This document shows, piece by piece, positions 1 through 8,105 of a DNA stretch of 64,000 bases. The translations under genes and the position numbers were made by a program. Origin of the DNA: Amnibacterium endophyticum (lineage in GTDB: Bacteria; Actinomycetota; Actinomycetes; Actinomycetales; Microbacteriaceae); assembly GCF_042680685.1 (NCBI RefSeq), contig NZ_JBHUEA010000012.1, positions 1 through 64,000 on the forward strand, given 5' to 3'. The notes under the pieces are model-generated. The model made no database searches. It worked only from the letters and a program-made list of their open reading frames with translations, and was not told the DNA's origin. Every line of letters begins with the position of its first letter. The stretch's first letter is position 1.

Positions 1-2
1 CC

Positions 3-992
3 CTGATCGCGCGGCGCGACCTGCTCCGCGCGCTCGAGCGTGCCGGGGCCGAGGCCGCGACGGCGCGGGACGACGCCGGGGAGGCCGCGGACGCGCTCGA
101 TCGGGCGCTCGCCGAGGCCGGCTTCGCCGGGGTGGACGACCTCCGCGCCGCCGCGCTGCCCGTCGCGGAGCGGGAGGCGATCGAGACGGCCGTGCACCGC
201 CACGACCAGGCCAGGGCGGCGGCCACGGCGCAGCTGGCGGAGCACGACGTCGCCGCGGCGCCGACGGCGCCGGCCGAGGTCGACGCGGCGGCGGAGGCGA
301 AGCGGCTGGCGCTCGAGCAGCAGCGGGCGGCCCTGCAGAGGGAGGCGGACCTCGCGACGAGGGCGCAGCACGCCCTGGCGCTCGCCACCCGTGTGGCGGA
401 GACGGTCGCGGCGACCGCGGGCGCCCGCGAGCAGCTGCGGGTCGCCGCTCCCCTGGCCACTGCGGTCCGAGGCGGCAACGCCCGGCGCATGCGGCTCGAG
501 GCCTACGTGCTCGCGGCGCGCCTCGAGCAGATCGTGGCGGCCGCGAACCTGCGGCTCGCCACCATGACCGACGGCCGGTACACGCTGCGCCACGACGACG
601 CGCTCGCCGAACGCGGCGCCCACTCGGGGCTCGGCCTCGAGGTGATGGACGAGCACACCGGCAGGACGCGGCAGATCGCCTCGCTCTCGGGCGGCGAGAC
701 CTTCCTCGCCTCCCTCGCCCTGGCGCTCGGGCTCGCGGAGGTCGTGTCGGACGAGGCCGGCGGCGTCCGGCTCGACACGCTGTTCGTGGACGAGGGCTTC
801 GGCTCGCTCGACCGGCAGACGCTCGACACCGCGATGGAGACGCTCGACTCGCTCCGCGCAGGCGGCCGGGTGGTCGGGCTGATCAGCCACGTCGAGGGCA
901 TGCAGGAGGACATCCCGGCCGGTCTGCACGTCGAGCGGGAGGCCGACGGGTCCAGCTCGGTACGGATGCGGGTGGCCCTGACCGCGGTGTGA
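3..992 (+). CDS. sbcC: Exonuclease SbcC, C-terminal part (5' end outside window)
   Basis: The reading frame is open from the first bases of the window, so only the C-terminal 329 residues or so of this large SMC-like ATPase are visible. The first half is an Ala/Arg/Glu-rich coiled-coil arm. The second half has the ABC signature LSGGE (near base 690), then a Walker B/D-loop stretch LFVDEGFGSLD (near 780-815) and the late ISHVE switch. This ending is typical of SbcC, which with the nuclease SbcD forms the SbcCD complex that cuts DNA hairpins and processes blocked ends. sbcD would be expected upstream, outside the window. The gene ends 15 bases before a convergent gene, with a hairpin between. 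Confidence 0.9.
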   Translation: MIARRDLLRALERAGAEAATARDDAGEAADALDRALAEAGFAGVDDLRAAALPVAEREAIETAVHRHDQARAAATAQLAEHDVAAAPTAPAEVDAAAEAKRLALEQQRAALQREADLATRAQHALALATRVAETVAATAGAREQLRVAAPLATAVRGGNARRMRLEAYVLAARLEQIVAAANLRLATMTDGRYTLRHDDALAERGAHSGLGLEVMDEHTGRTRQIASLSGGETFLASLALALGLAEVVSDEAGGVRLDTLFVDEGFGSLDRQTLDTAMETLDSLRAGGRVVGLISHVEGMQEDIPAGLHVEREADGSSSVRMRVALTAV

Positions 993-1018
993 CCCGCGAC
1001 CGCGGCATCAGTCGCGGG
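993..1018. terminator. Hairpin between convergent sbcC and the META-like gene
   Basis: Arms CCCGCGAC (993-1000) and GTCGCGGG (1011-1018) pair perfectly around a 10-base loop directly after the sbcC stop. The stem also covers the end of the opposing gene. No T-tract follows, so intrinsic termination is uncertain. Confidence 0.4.
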
Positions 1019-1526
1019 CGGCGACGACCTGGGCGAAGCGCGCGCGGTAGCCGCCCTGCGTCAGCACGACGGTGCCGTCGTCGCGGTCGTCCACCCGGAC
1101 GACCGCCGGCGCCGATCCGTCTCCGAGGAACAGCCGCGCCGCCCACGGGTCGACCGAGCCGGCGCCCTCGCACGCCTTCTGGCGCATCACCGCCCCGGTG
1201 AGGCGGTACCGAGCGGCCGAGACCGCGACGTCGGCCTCGCCCCCGTTGCAGTCGCCGCTCCAGAGGAGGTGGTCCCGGCCGCCGGTCCGCTCGATCCGAT
1301 AGGTGATCGACCCGCCGCTCGGCGCGCTCGCGTCCTGCCCGTCGACCGAGCCGTCGAGGGACACGAGGACCACGCAGCCGTACGGGCCGGCCTCGAGCGC
1401 GTCCGTGCAGGGGGCGAGGCGCCTCCCCTGCCCGCCGCCGGTCAGCAGCACGACCGTCACCACGACCACGGCGACGACCGCGGTCGTGACCGCCGCGAGC
1501 ACGATCGGCGGCACGCGGCGGAGCAC
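1008..1526 (-). CDS. Hypothetical membrane-anchored protein, META/HslJ-like
   Basis: The protein has 172 residues. An N-terminal Val/Ala/Leu-rich segment (about residues 6-30) looks like a signal anchor, placing the rest outside the membrane. The remainder has four cysteines (CTD, YGC, GDCNGG, KAC). The CNGG...RLTG...ACEG spacing resembles META-domain (HslJ-type) proteins, but I cannot confirm that family. The GTG start at 1526 lies 2 bases after the proS stop, so it is probably translated from the proS transcript. A longer open frame upstream overlaps proS and is not credible as coding. The function is unknown. Confidence 0.65.
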   Translation of the reverse strand: MLRRVPPIVLAAVTTAVVAVVVVTVVLLTGGGQGRRLAPCTDALEAGPYGCVVLVSLDGSVDGQDASAPSGGSITYRIERTGGRDHLLWSGDCNGGEADVAVSAARYRLTGAVMRQKACEGAGSVDPWAARLFLGDGSAPAVVRVDDRDDGTVVLTQGGYRARFAQVVAARD

Positions 1527-1528
1527 GC

Positions 1529-3313
1529 TCAGACCGGCTCCGGCGCGAGCAGCGCCGCCACCCGCTCGACGACCTCCGCGACCGGCGTCGGGGTGCGCTC
1601 GCCGCTCGCCCGGTCCCACACCTCGACCATGCCGTCCGCGAGCCCGCGCCCGACGACGACGACGGTCGGCATCCCGAGCAGCTCGGCGTCGGCGAACTTG
1701 ACGCCGGGCGACGCCTTGCGGTCGTCGACCAGCACGTCGGCGCCGCGCAGCTCGAGCTCGCGCCCGATGCGCTCCGCCTCCTCGAGCGTCGCCTCGTCCT
1801 TGCCGGTGGCGACGACGTGCACGTCGAAGGGGGCGATCGAGCGGGGCCACACGAGGCCCTTGTCGTCGGCGTTCGCCTCGGCGACGAGCGCCAGGTCGCG
1901 GGTCACCCCGATGCCGTAGGAGCCCATTGTGACCGTGACCAGCTTGCCGTTCGGGTCCAGCACCTTGAGGCCGAGCGCGTCGGCGAACTTCCGGCCGAGC
2001 GCGAACACGTGCCCGAGCTCGGTGCCGCGCGCGAGCTCGATGGGCCCGGAGCCGTCCGGCGCGGGGTCGCCGACCCGCACGTCGGCGACCTCCGCGGTTC
2101 CGTCGGGGGCGAAGTCGCGACCCGCGACCAGCGAGAGCACGTGCCGCTCGTCCTCGTTCGCCCCGGTGACCCACGCGGTGCCGTCGACGACGCGGGGGTC
2201 GACGAGGAAGCGGAGCCCGCTCGCCGAGTCGGCGCCGAGCACCGGACCGGTCGGCGACCAGGGGCCGATGTACCCCTTCACGAGCGCGGGGTGGGCGGCG
2301 AAGTCCGCCTCGGTCGCCGCCTCGACGACGGCCGGGTAGAAGGCCGCCTCGGCGCGCTTCAGGTCGGCGTCGCGGTCGCCCGGGATGCCGACGACGACGA
2401 CCTCGCGGCGGCCGTCGACGTGGGTGAGCGCGAGCACGACGTTCTTCAGCGTGTCCGCGGCGCTCCAGGCGCGGCCGTCCTCGCGCGGGTGGTGGTCGTT
2501 CAGCAGGTCGACGAGCGTCGCGATCGTCGGCGTCGCGGGCGAGTCGAAGACGGCCGCTGCCGGCTGGCCCTCGATCTCGCTCGGCGCGGGCGCGAGGGTG
2601 CGGAAGGCCTCGACGTTCGCGGCGTAGCCGCCGGCCGTGCGGACGAACGTGTCGTCGCCGATCGGCGTCGGGTGCAGGAACTCCTCGCTGCGGGAGCCGC
2701 CCATCGCGCCCGCGTGGGCCGAGACGATCACGTAGTCGAGGCCGAGGCGGCGGAAGATGCGCTCGTAGGCGTCGCGCTGCAGGTCGTAGGAGGCGGTGAG
2801 GCCCTCGTCGTCGACGTCGAACGAGTACGCGTCCTTCATCGTGAACTCGCGTCCGCGCAGCAGGCCGGCACGTGGCCGCTCCTCGTCCCGGTACTTGTCC
2901 TGGATCTGGTAGATCGTGAGCGGCAGGTCCTTGTACGAGGAGTACAGGTCCTTCACGAGCAGCGTGAAGACCTCCTCGTGCGTCGGCGCGAGCAGGTAGT
3001 CGTCGCCCTTGCGGTCCTGCAGCGTGAAGATCCCGTCGCCGTACTCGGTCCAGCGACCGCTCGCCTCGTAGGGCTCGCGGGGCAGCAGCGCCGGGAAGTG
3101 GACCTCCTGGGCGCCCGCTGCCTCCATCTCCTCGCGGACGATCGCCTCGACCTTCGCCTTCACGCGCAGGCCGAGCGGCAGCCAGGCCCAGAGCCCGGGG
3201 CCCTGACGGCGGATGTACCCGGCGCGGACGAGCAGCCTGTGGCTGACGAACTCCGCGTCCGCCGGGTCCTCGCGCAGGGTGCGGAGGAACAGCCGGCTCA
3301 TGCGCGTGACCAC
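1529..3313 (-). CDS. proS: Prolyl-tRNA synthetase
   Basis: Class II aminoacyl-tRNA synthetase that charges tRNA-Pro in the cytoplasm. At 594 residues it has the length of the bacterial type, with an editing insertion between motifs 2 and 3 (about residues 220-400). Motif 2 appears as RDEERPRAGLLRGREF, and motif 3 lies near TMGSYGIGVTRD; the anticodon-binding domain follows. The start is GTG at 3313: the N-terminus VTRMSRLFLRTLREDPADAE matches the family, and a TAGGCT box 8 bases upstream suggests a leaderless mRNA. An ATG four codons later (3301) is the alternative. The gene is separated from ispG by a strong hairpin, so it is probably its own transcription unit with the small downstream gene. 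Confidence 0.96.
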   Translation of the reverse strand: MVTRMSRLFLRTLREDPADAEFVSHRLLVRAGYIRRQGPGLWAWLPLGLRVKAKVEAIVREEMEAAGAQEVHFPALLPREPYEASGRWTEYGDGIFTLQDRKGDDYLLAPTHEEVFTLLVKDLYSSYKDLPLTIYQIQDKYRDEERPRAGLLRGREFTMKDAYSFDVDDEGLTASYDLQRDAYERIFRRLGLDYVIVSAHAGAMGGSRSEEFLHPTPIGDDTFVRTAGGYAANVEAFRTLAPAPSEIEGQPAAAVFDSPATPTIATLVDLLNDHHPREDGRAWSAADTLKNVVLALTHVDGRREVVVVGIPGDRDADLKRAEAAFYPAVVEAATEADFAAHPALVKGYIGPWSPTGPVLGADSASGLRFLVDPRVVDGTAWVTGANEDERHVLSLVAGRDFAPDGTAEVADVRVGDPAPDGSGPIELARGTELGHVFALGRKFADALGLKVLDPNGKLVTVTMGSYGIGVTRDLALVAEANADDKGLVWPRSIAPFDVHVVATGKDEATLEEAERIGRELELRGADVLVDDRKASPGVKFADAELLGMPTVVVVGRGLADGMVEVWDRASGERTPTPVAEVVERVAALLAPEPV

Positions 3314-3321
3314 GGTGGACG

Positions 3322-3327
3322 AGCCTA
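3322..3327 (-). promoter_or_regulatory. -10 box of proS (leaderless)
   Basis: TAGGCT on the minus strand ends 8 bases before the GTG start of proS. It fits the actinobacterial TAnnnT consensus and would place the transcription start within about 2 bases of the start codon. Confidence 0.5.
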
Positions 3328-3354
3328 GCGAGCGCCCGCCCCCCGCCCGGAACG

Positions 3355-3392
3355 CCGCGAGCCCCGGGCTGCGGGGTGCCCGGGGCTCGCGG
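3355..3392 (-). terminator. Hairpin after ispG
   Basis: A 14-bp perfect stem (3355-3368 with 3379-3392) with a 10-base loop lies between the ispG stop and the proS start. It is very GC-rich and no T-tract follows. It most likely separates the two transcripts. Confidence 0.6.
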
Positions 3393-3489
3393 TGAGGCGG
3401 GCGTTCGGGCCGCGCTGGTTCCTCACGCTAGGAGACTCAGGCCCGCCGCGCCGGTCGTGCCGCGCCCCCAGTCCGGGGCGCGCTGCGGG

Positions 3490-4641
3490 TCAGACGGTCA
3501 CGACCTCCGGGGTGCCGGTCGCGCCCGGACCCATCTCGTCCGCGATGCGGTTCGCCTCGTCGATGAGGGTCTGGACGATCTCCGCCTCCGGGACCGTCTT
3601 GATGACCTGCCCCTTCACGAAGATCTGGCCCTTGCCGTTGCCGGACGCGACGCCGAGGTCGGCCTCGCGGGCCTCGCCCGGGCCGTTCACGACGCAGCCC
3701 ATGACCGCGACGCGCAGCGGGACGCTCATCCCCTGCAGGCCCTCGGTGACGCTGTCGGCGAGGGAGTAGACGTCGACCTGCGCGCGCCCGCAGGAGGGGC
3801 AGCTGACGATCTCGAGCTTGCGCTCCCGGAGGTTCAGCGACTGCAGGATCTGCAGGCCGACCTTGACCTCCTCGGCGGGCGGGGCGGACAGCGAGACGCG
3901 GATGGTGTCGCCGATGCCCTCGGACAGCAGGATCCCGAACGCGGTCGCGGACTTGATCGTGCCCTGGAAGGCGGGGCCGGCCTCGGTGACGCCGAGGTGC
4001 AGCGGCCAGTCGCCTCGCTCCGCGAGCAGGCGGTACGCCTTCACCATGACGACGGGGTCGTTGTGCTTGACCGAGATCTTGAAGTCGTGGAAGTCGTGCT
4101 CCTCGAACAGGCTCGCCTCCCACACGGCGCTCTCGACGAGCGCCTCCGGGGTGGCCTTCCCGTACTTCTCGAGCAGACGCGGGTCGAGGCTGCCGGCGTT
4201 GACGCCGATGCGCAGGGAGACGCCCGCGGCCTTGGCGCGCCGGGCGATCTCGCCGACCTGGTCGTCGAACTTCCGGATGTTGCCGGGGTTGACGCGGACG
4301 GCGGCGCACCCGGCGTCGATCGCGGCGTAGACGTAGTTCGGCTGGAAGTGGATGTCCGCGATGACGGGGATCTGGCTCTTCTTCGCGATGATCGGCAGCG
4401 CCTCGGCGTCGTCGCGGGACGGCACGGCCACGCGCACGATGTCGCAGCCGGAGGCGGTGAGCTCCGCGATCTGCTGCAGCGTCGCGTTGATGTCCGGCGT
4501 CGGCGTCGTCGTCATGGACTGCACGCTGACCGGGGCGTCGCCGCCGACGAGCACCTTGCCGACCTTGATCTGGCGCGACTTGCGTCGCGGCGCCAGGACC
4601 TCGGGGGCGGGCTTCGGCATGCCGATGTTGAGAGCGGGCAC
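3490..4641 (-). CDS. ispG: 4-hydroxy-3-methylbut-2-enyl diphosphate synthase (IspG/GcpE)
   Basis: Iron-sulfur enzyme of the MEP isoprenoid pathway that converts ME-cPP to HMBPP. The 383-residue length is normal. The N-terminal TIM barrel carries VQSMTTT and IADIHFQ. The C-terminal part has the three 4Fe-4S cysteines C281, C284 (SCPSCGR) and C316 (GCVVNGPGEA), followed by the ligand Glu region. The start is GTG 4641, 4 bases after an AAGGAGG ribosome site; a TAGCCT -10 box lies at 4661-4666. The neighbouring dxr encodes an earlier step of the same pathway, with rseP between them, which is the usual actinobacterial arrangement. Confidence 0.97.
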   Translation of the reverse strand: MPALNIGMPKPAPEVLAPRRKSRQIKVGKVLVGGDAPVSVQSMTTTPTPDINATLQQIAELTASGCDIVRVAVPSRDDAEALPIIAKKSQIPVIADIHFQPNYVYAAIDAGCAAVRVNPGNIRKFDDQVGEIARRAKAAGVSLRIGVNAGSLDPRLLEKYGKATPEALVESAVWEASLFEEHDFHDFKISVKHNDPVVMVKAYRLLAERGDWPLHLGVTEAGPAFQGTIKSATAFGILLSEGIGDTIRVSLSAPPAEEVKVGLQILQSLNLRERKLEIVSCPSCGRAQVDVYSLADSVTEGLQGMSVPLRVAVMGCVVNGPGEAREADLGVASGNGKGQIFVKGQVIKTVPEAEIVQTLIDEANRIADEMGPGATGTPEVVTV

Positions 4642-4660
4642 AGTGCCTCCTTACGGCCTC

Positions 4661-4666
4661 AGGCTA
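4661..4666 (-). promoter_or_regulatory. -10 box of ispG
   Basis: TAGCCT on the minus strand lies about 20 bases before the GTG start. It would give a short leader carrying the AAGGAGG ribosome site at 4646-4652. Confidence 0.45.
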
Positions 4667-4724
4667 ATCGGCGGGGCCTGGACCGCTGCGCAGCCCGCCC
4701 CGGGGCCGCGCCCGCGTCCCGGCG

Positions 4725-4850
4725 CGAGGCTGCCACCGACGGCCCGCCGCGCAGCAGTCCTGGACGCGCGCGCTCGCGCCCTCAGCACGAGGCTGCAAGC
4801 CGGCGGCCCGCCTCAGGGCCGTCGTGCAGCAGTCTTGGACGCGCTCGCGC
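4725..4850. repeat. Imperfect direct duplication in the rseP-ispG gap
   Basis: Two copies, about 4725-4778 and 4788-4850, share CGAGGCTGC, then CGGCCCGCC, then GCAGCAGTC(C/T)TGGACGCG followed by a CGCG/CTCG run. The second copy carries about 12 extra bases. The stretch holds no convincing gene. Confidence 0.5.
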
Positions 4851-4859
4851 GTCCAAGAC
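4832..4859 (-). terminator. Hairpin after rseP
   Basis: Perfect 12-bp stem GTCTTGGACGCG / CGCGTCCAAGAC with the loop CTCG, 7 bases past the rseP stop on the minus strand. It is the likely end of the dxr-rseP transcript. No T-tract is seen. Confidence 0.6.
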
Positions 4860-4866
4860 CATCAAC

Positions 4867-6273
4867 TCAGAACAGCTGGACCGGGCGGACGATGTCCGCG
4901 TAGATGAGCAGCAGGCTCATCCCGCCGAGCAGGATCGCGACGGCGAACGTCAGCGGCATCAGCTTCGCCGTGTCGACGGGGCCCGGGTCCGGCCGGCGCA
5001 GCAGGCGGGCGAACCCGCGCCGCACGGCCTCCCAGAGGGCGCCGATCACGTGGCCGCCGTCGAGCGGCAGCAGCGGGACGAGGTTGAAGACGAAGAGGGC
5101 GATGTTGAGGCTGCCGAGGATCCCGATGAGGCTCGCGGCCTTCGAGACGATCGGCACCTCCTCGTTCGCTGCGATCTCGCCGGCCACGCGGCCGACGCCG
5201 ACGACGCTGATGGGGCCGTTCGGGTCGCGCTCCCCGCTGCCGAACGCCGCCTGGGCGACCCCGACGAGGCGCGCCGGCAGGTTCACGATCACGCCGGCGA
5301 CCGAGGTGACGTTGTTCCACACGGCGGGCACGACGGCGGTGACCGGCTGCTGCTGCAGCGCCTGCGTCGGCGCGATCCCGATGAAGCCGACCGTCGTGGT
5401 CCGGGTCGTGCCGTCCGCGTTCCGCACGACGTTGCCGAGCCGGTCGGTGACCGCCACCCGGTTCGTCCGCGGCGTCACCGTCACCTGCTCCGTGGCACCG
5501 GCGGCGGTGCGGACGGTCAGGTCGACGGGCGTGCCGTCGGAGGCGCGGATGACGCTCGTGATGTCCGTCCAGGTCCGCACGGCGGTGCCGTCGATCGCGG
5601 TGATCGTGTCGCCCGGGCGCAGCGCGGTGCCGGCCGCCGGCGCGGCGGGGTCGTCGGCGGTGCAGGTCTGCCGCGCCTGGGTCGCGGGCACGACGCACTG
5701 CGAGATCGACGCGACCGTCGTGGTCGGCGTGTACACGCCGAAGCCCATGAGGACGATGCCCGTGAAGAGGATCCCGAGCAGCAGGTTGACGAAGGGGCCG
5801 CCGAGCATGATGACGATCCGCTTCGGGACGCTGAGCCGGTAGAAGGCGCGGGCCTCCTCGCCCGGCTGGATCTGCTCGGCGCTCGAGGTGCGGGCGTCCT
5901 GCACGAGCGTGCTGAAGAAGCCGGTGGAGGCGGTGCGCGCGCGGGAGGGAGCCGCCTCCTCGACGGCCTCCTCGACCGCCTCGCCCACGGTGCCCGCGGG
6001 CTGCATCAGCCGGCCGCGACGGCCCGCCTTCTCCGGCGGGAACATCCCCACCATCGAGATGTAGCCGCCGAGCGGGATCGCCTTCAGCCCGTACTCGGTC
6101 TCGCCCCGGCGCCTCGACCAGACCGTGCGGCCGAACCCGATCATGTACTGGGTGACGCGGACGCCGAACAGCTTCGCCGGCACCAGGTGCCCGACCTCGT
6201 GCAGCCCGATCGAGAGCACGACGCCGACCGCGATCACGACGACGCCGGCGATGTAGAGCAGCACCTCGGTCAC
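4867..6273 (-). CDS. rseP: Site-2 intramembrane metalloprotease (RseP/Rip1 family, M50)
   Basis: Membrane zinc protease that cleaves anti-sigma factors or other membrane proteins within the bilayer. The first transmembrane helix carries the zinc site HEVGH (residues 25-29 from this start). A PDZ domain lies in the central region (about 190-330), and the NIALFVFNLVPLLPLDGGHV stretch provides the third metal ligand Asp. The start is uncertain: GTG 6273 (VTEVLLYIAG) is preferred because the helix then begins near the N-terminus; TTG 6282 would add three residues. It lies downstream of dxr in the same direction, as in many actinobacteria. Confidence 0.93.
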   Translation of the reverse strand: MTEVLLYIAGVVVIAVGVVLSIGLHEVGHLVPAKLFGVRVTQYMIGFGRTVWSRRRGETEYGLKAIPLGGYISMVGMFPPEKAGRRGRLMQPAGTVGEAVEEAVEEAAPSRARTASTGFFSTLVQDARTSSAEQIQPGEEARAFYRLSVPKRIVIMLGGPFVNLLLGILFTGIVLMGFGVYTPTTTVASISQCVVPATQARQTCTADDPAAPAAGTALRPGDTITAIDGTAVRTWTDITSVIRASDGTPVDLTVRTAAGATEQVTVTPRTNRVAVTDRLGNVVRNADGTTRTTTVGFIGIAPTQALQQQPVTAVVPAVWNNVTSVAGVIVNLPARLVGVAQAAFGSGERDPNGPISVVGVGRVAGEIAANEEVPIVSKAASLIGILGSLNIALFVFNLVPLLPLDGGHVIGALWEAVRRGFARLLRRPDPGPVDTAKLMPLTFAVAILLGGMSLLLIYADIVRPVQLF

Positions 6274-6427
6274 GACGGGCAAGGGTACGTCCCGGCCACC
6301 GCCCGCCCGCGCGGTTCAGCGGCACGCCGCTATGAAGCGCCCGAGCATCGCCCACGAGCTCCACGGCGGCGCGGCCGCGGTCGGGGCGACCACCCGCGGC
6401 GACGGAGGAGACCCCTGCTTGCGCCGG

Positions 6428-7531
6428 TCAGGCGCGGGCGGCGATCAGCCCGTCGGCCGCCTCGCGGGCGCGGCGGTCGGCCGCGAGGACGGCGTGACGG
6501 TCGATGCGGCCGCCCTCCTCGGGGACGCGGTCGAGCACGTCCTCGATCAGCGGCACGACGTCGAGGAAGCCGATGCGGCCGCCGTGGAAGGCGTGCACGG
6601 CCTGCTCGTTCGCGGCGTTGAACACCGCCGGCCGCGTGCGCCCGGCCTCGCCGACCCGCTTCGCGAGCGCGACCGACGGGAAGGCCTGCTCGTCGAGCGG
6701 CTCGAAGGTCCAGGCCTGCGGGCGCGTCCAGTCGAGCGGCGCCCCGACCCCGGGCACCCGGTGCGGCCAGTCGAGGCCGAGCGAGATCGGCAGCCGCATG
6801 TCGGGCGGCGACGCCTGCGCGATGGTGGCGCCGTCGGTGAACTCCACCATCGAGTGCACGATCGACTGCGGGTGGACGACGACGTCGATCGCGGTGAACG
6901 GCACGTCGAAGAGCAGGTGCGCCTCGATCACCTCGAGCCCCTTGTTCACGAGGGTCGCGGAGTTCGTCGTGACCATGAGCCCCATGTCCCAGGTCGGGTG
7001 CGCGAGCGCCTCGGCGGGCGTCACGCCCGTCAGCGACTCGCGGGTGCGCCCGCGGAACGGGCCGCCGCTCGCGGTCAGGACGAGGCGCCGCACCTCCCCG
7101 TGCGTCCCGGAGGCGAGGCACTGCGCGAGGGCGGAGTGCTCGCTGTCCACCGGCACCACCCGGCCGGCCGCCATCATCGGCTTCACGACCGGGCCGCCGA
7201 TGATCAGCGACTCCTTGTTGGCGAGGGCGAGCACCGCGTCGCCCTCGAGCGCCGCGATCGTCGGCCCGAGACCGGCGGCGCCCGTGATGCCGTTCACGAC
7301 GACGTCCGCCGCCGTGTCGCGCACGAGGCGTTCCGCGTCGTCCGCGCCGAGCGCGGTCGCGGTCACGCCGAAGCGCTCGGCCTGCGCGGCGAGTCCGGCC
7401 GCGTCGCGGCCGGCGGCGAGGCCGACGACCTCGAACCGGTCCTCGTTCGCCGCGATGACGTCGAGCGTCTGGGTGCCGATCGAGCCCGTCGACCCGAGCA
7501 GCAGGACGCGGCGGCGCGCCTGCCCGCTCAT
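6428..7531 (-). CDS. dxr: 1-deoxy-D-xylulose-5-phosphate reductoisomerase
   Basis: Makes 2-C-methylerythritol 4-phosphate from DXP with NADPH, the first committed step of the MEP pathway. It has 367 residues. The NADPH-binding loop GSTGSIG is at residues 12-18, and LANKESL, SGGPFRG and HPQSIVHSMVEF mark the substrate and metal site. The NAANE motif is near residue 305. The ATG start overlaps the stop of the OsmC-like gene by 4 bases, so the two are probably translationally coupled. rseP follows 154 bases downstream, with nothing recognisable in that gap. Confidence 0.97.
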   Translation of the reverse strand: MSGQARRRVLLLGSTGSIGTQTLDVIAANEDRFEVVGLAAGRDAAGLAAQAERFGVTATALGADDAERLVRDTAADVVVNGITGAAGLGPTIAALEGDAVLALANKESLIIGGPVVKPMMAAGRVVPVDSEHSALAQCLASGTHGEVRRLVLTASGGPFRGRTRESLTGVTPAEALAHPTWDMGLMVTTNSATLVNKGLEVIEAHLLFDVPFTAIDVVVHPQSIVHSMVEFTDGATIAQASPPDMRLPISLGLDWPHRVPGVGAPLDWTRPQAWTFEPLDEQAFPSVALAKRVGEAGRTRPAVFNAANEQAVHAFHGGRIGFLDVVPLIEDVLDRVPEEGGRIDRHAVLAADRRAREAADGLIAARA

Positions 7532-8004
7532 CGCGGCGCCTCCGGGTGGTGGTGCACCGGGAAGCTCACGGAGTTGGCGATGAAGCAGAGCCGGTTCGCC
7601 TCGGCGTGCAGGGAGTCGGCGAGCGCCCGCTGCGACTCATCTGCCAGCTCGACGCGGGGGTGCAGGTCCACGCGGAGGAAGCGGCCCGCCTCGTCGTCGG
7701 TGACCTCCATCTCGCCGGTGGCGCGGTCGGAGAACCCGGTGACGACGACGCCGTGCTTGACGGCGACGTGCAGGTAGGACAGCAGGTGGCACTCGCTCAG
7801 CGCCGCGAGCAGCAGCTCCTCCGGGTTCCAGCGGGCCCCGTCGCCGCGGAACGGCACGTCGGCGGAGGCGAGGAGGTCCGGCTTGCCGTCGGCGCGCAGC
7901 AGCACGTCCCGCCCGTAGTCGCGGTAGCCGGTCGTCCCCGCGCCGCGGTTCCCGGTCCACTCGGCGGTCAGCGCGTACGCGTGCCTCGATCCCACGCGAC
8001 CCAT
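7528..8004 (-). CDS. OsmC-family peroxiredoxin-like protein
   Basis: 158 residues of the OsmC/Ohr fold, which reduces organic hydroperoxides with a reactive cysteine pair. Cys72 in LSECHLLSYLH and Cys140 in ANRLCFIANS sit at the two expected places, and WNPEELLLAALS is the usual lead-in to the first. The 4-base overlap with dxr suggests co-expression. The 100 bases before its start hold a hairpin that belongs to the FKBP gene. Whether it is OsmC or an uncharacterised OsmC-like subgroup cannot be decided by eye. Confidence 0.88.
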   Translation of the reverse strand: MGRVGSRHAYALTAEWTGNRGAGTTGYRDYGRDVLLRADGKPDLLASADVPFRGDGARWNPEELLLAALSECHLLSYLHVAVKHGVVVTGFSDRATGEMEVTDDEAGRFLRVDLHPRVELADESQRALADSLHAEANRLCFIANSVSFPVHHHPEAPR

Positions 8005-8072
8005 TGTCCGGGGTCCTGCCGTCGAGGACGCCGCGTCGTCGGGATGCGCAGCCGGGCGGGACCGCCGCCGGG

Positions 8073-8096
8073 GGGCGGGCGATGCGGCGCCCGCCC
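8073..8096 (-). terminator. Hairpin after the FKBP gene
   Basis: GGGCGGGC (8073-8080) pairs with GCCCGCCC (8089-8096) across an 8-base loop, 9 bases past the FKBP stop on the minus strand. It lacks a T-tract. Confidence 0.5.
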
Positions 8097-8105
8097 TCGA
8101 CCGGG

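Noticed and set aside
3376..6621. Very long plus-strand open frame (over 1000 codons) opposite ispG and rseP
   Set aside because: High GC content keeps antisense frames open. It is rich in Arg, Gly, Asp and Ala with no domain, while the minus strand has clear conserved genes.
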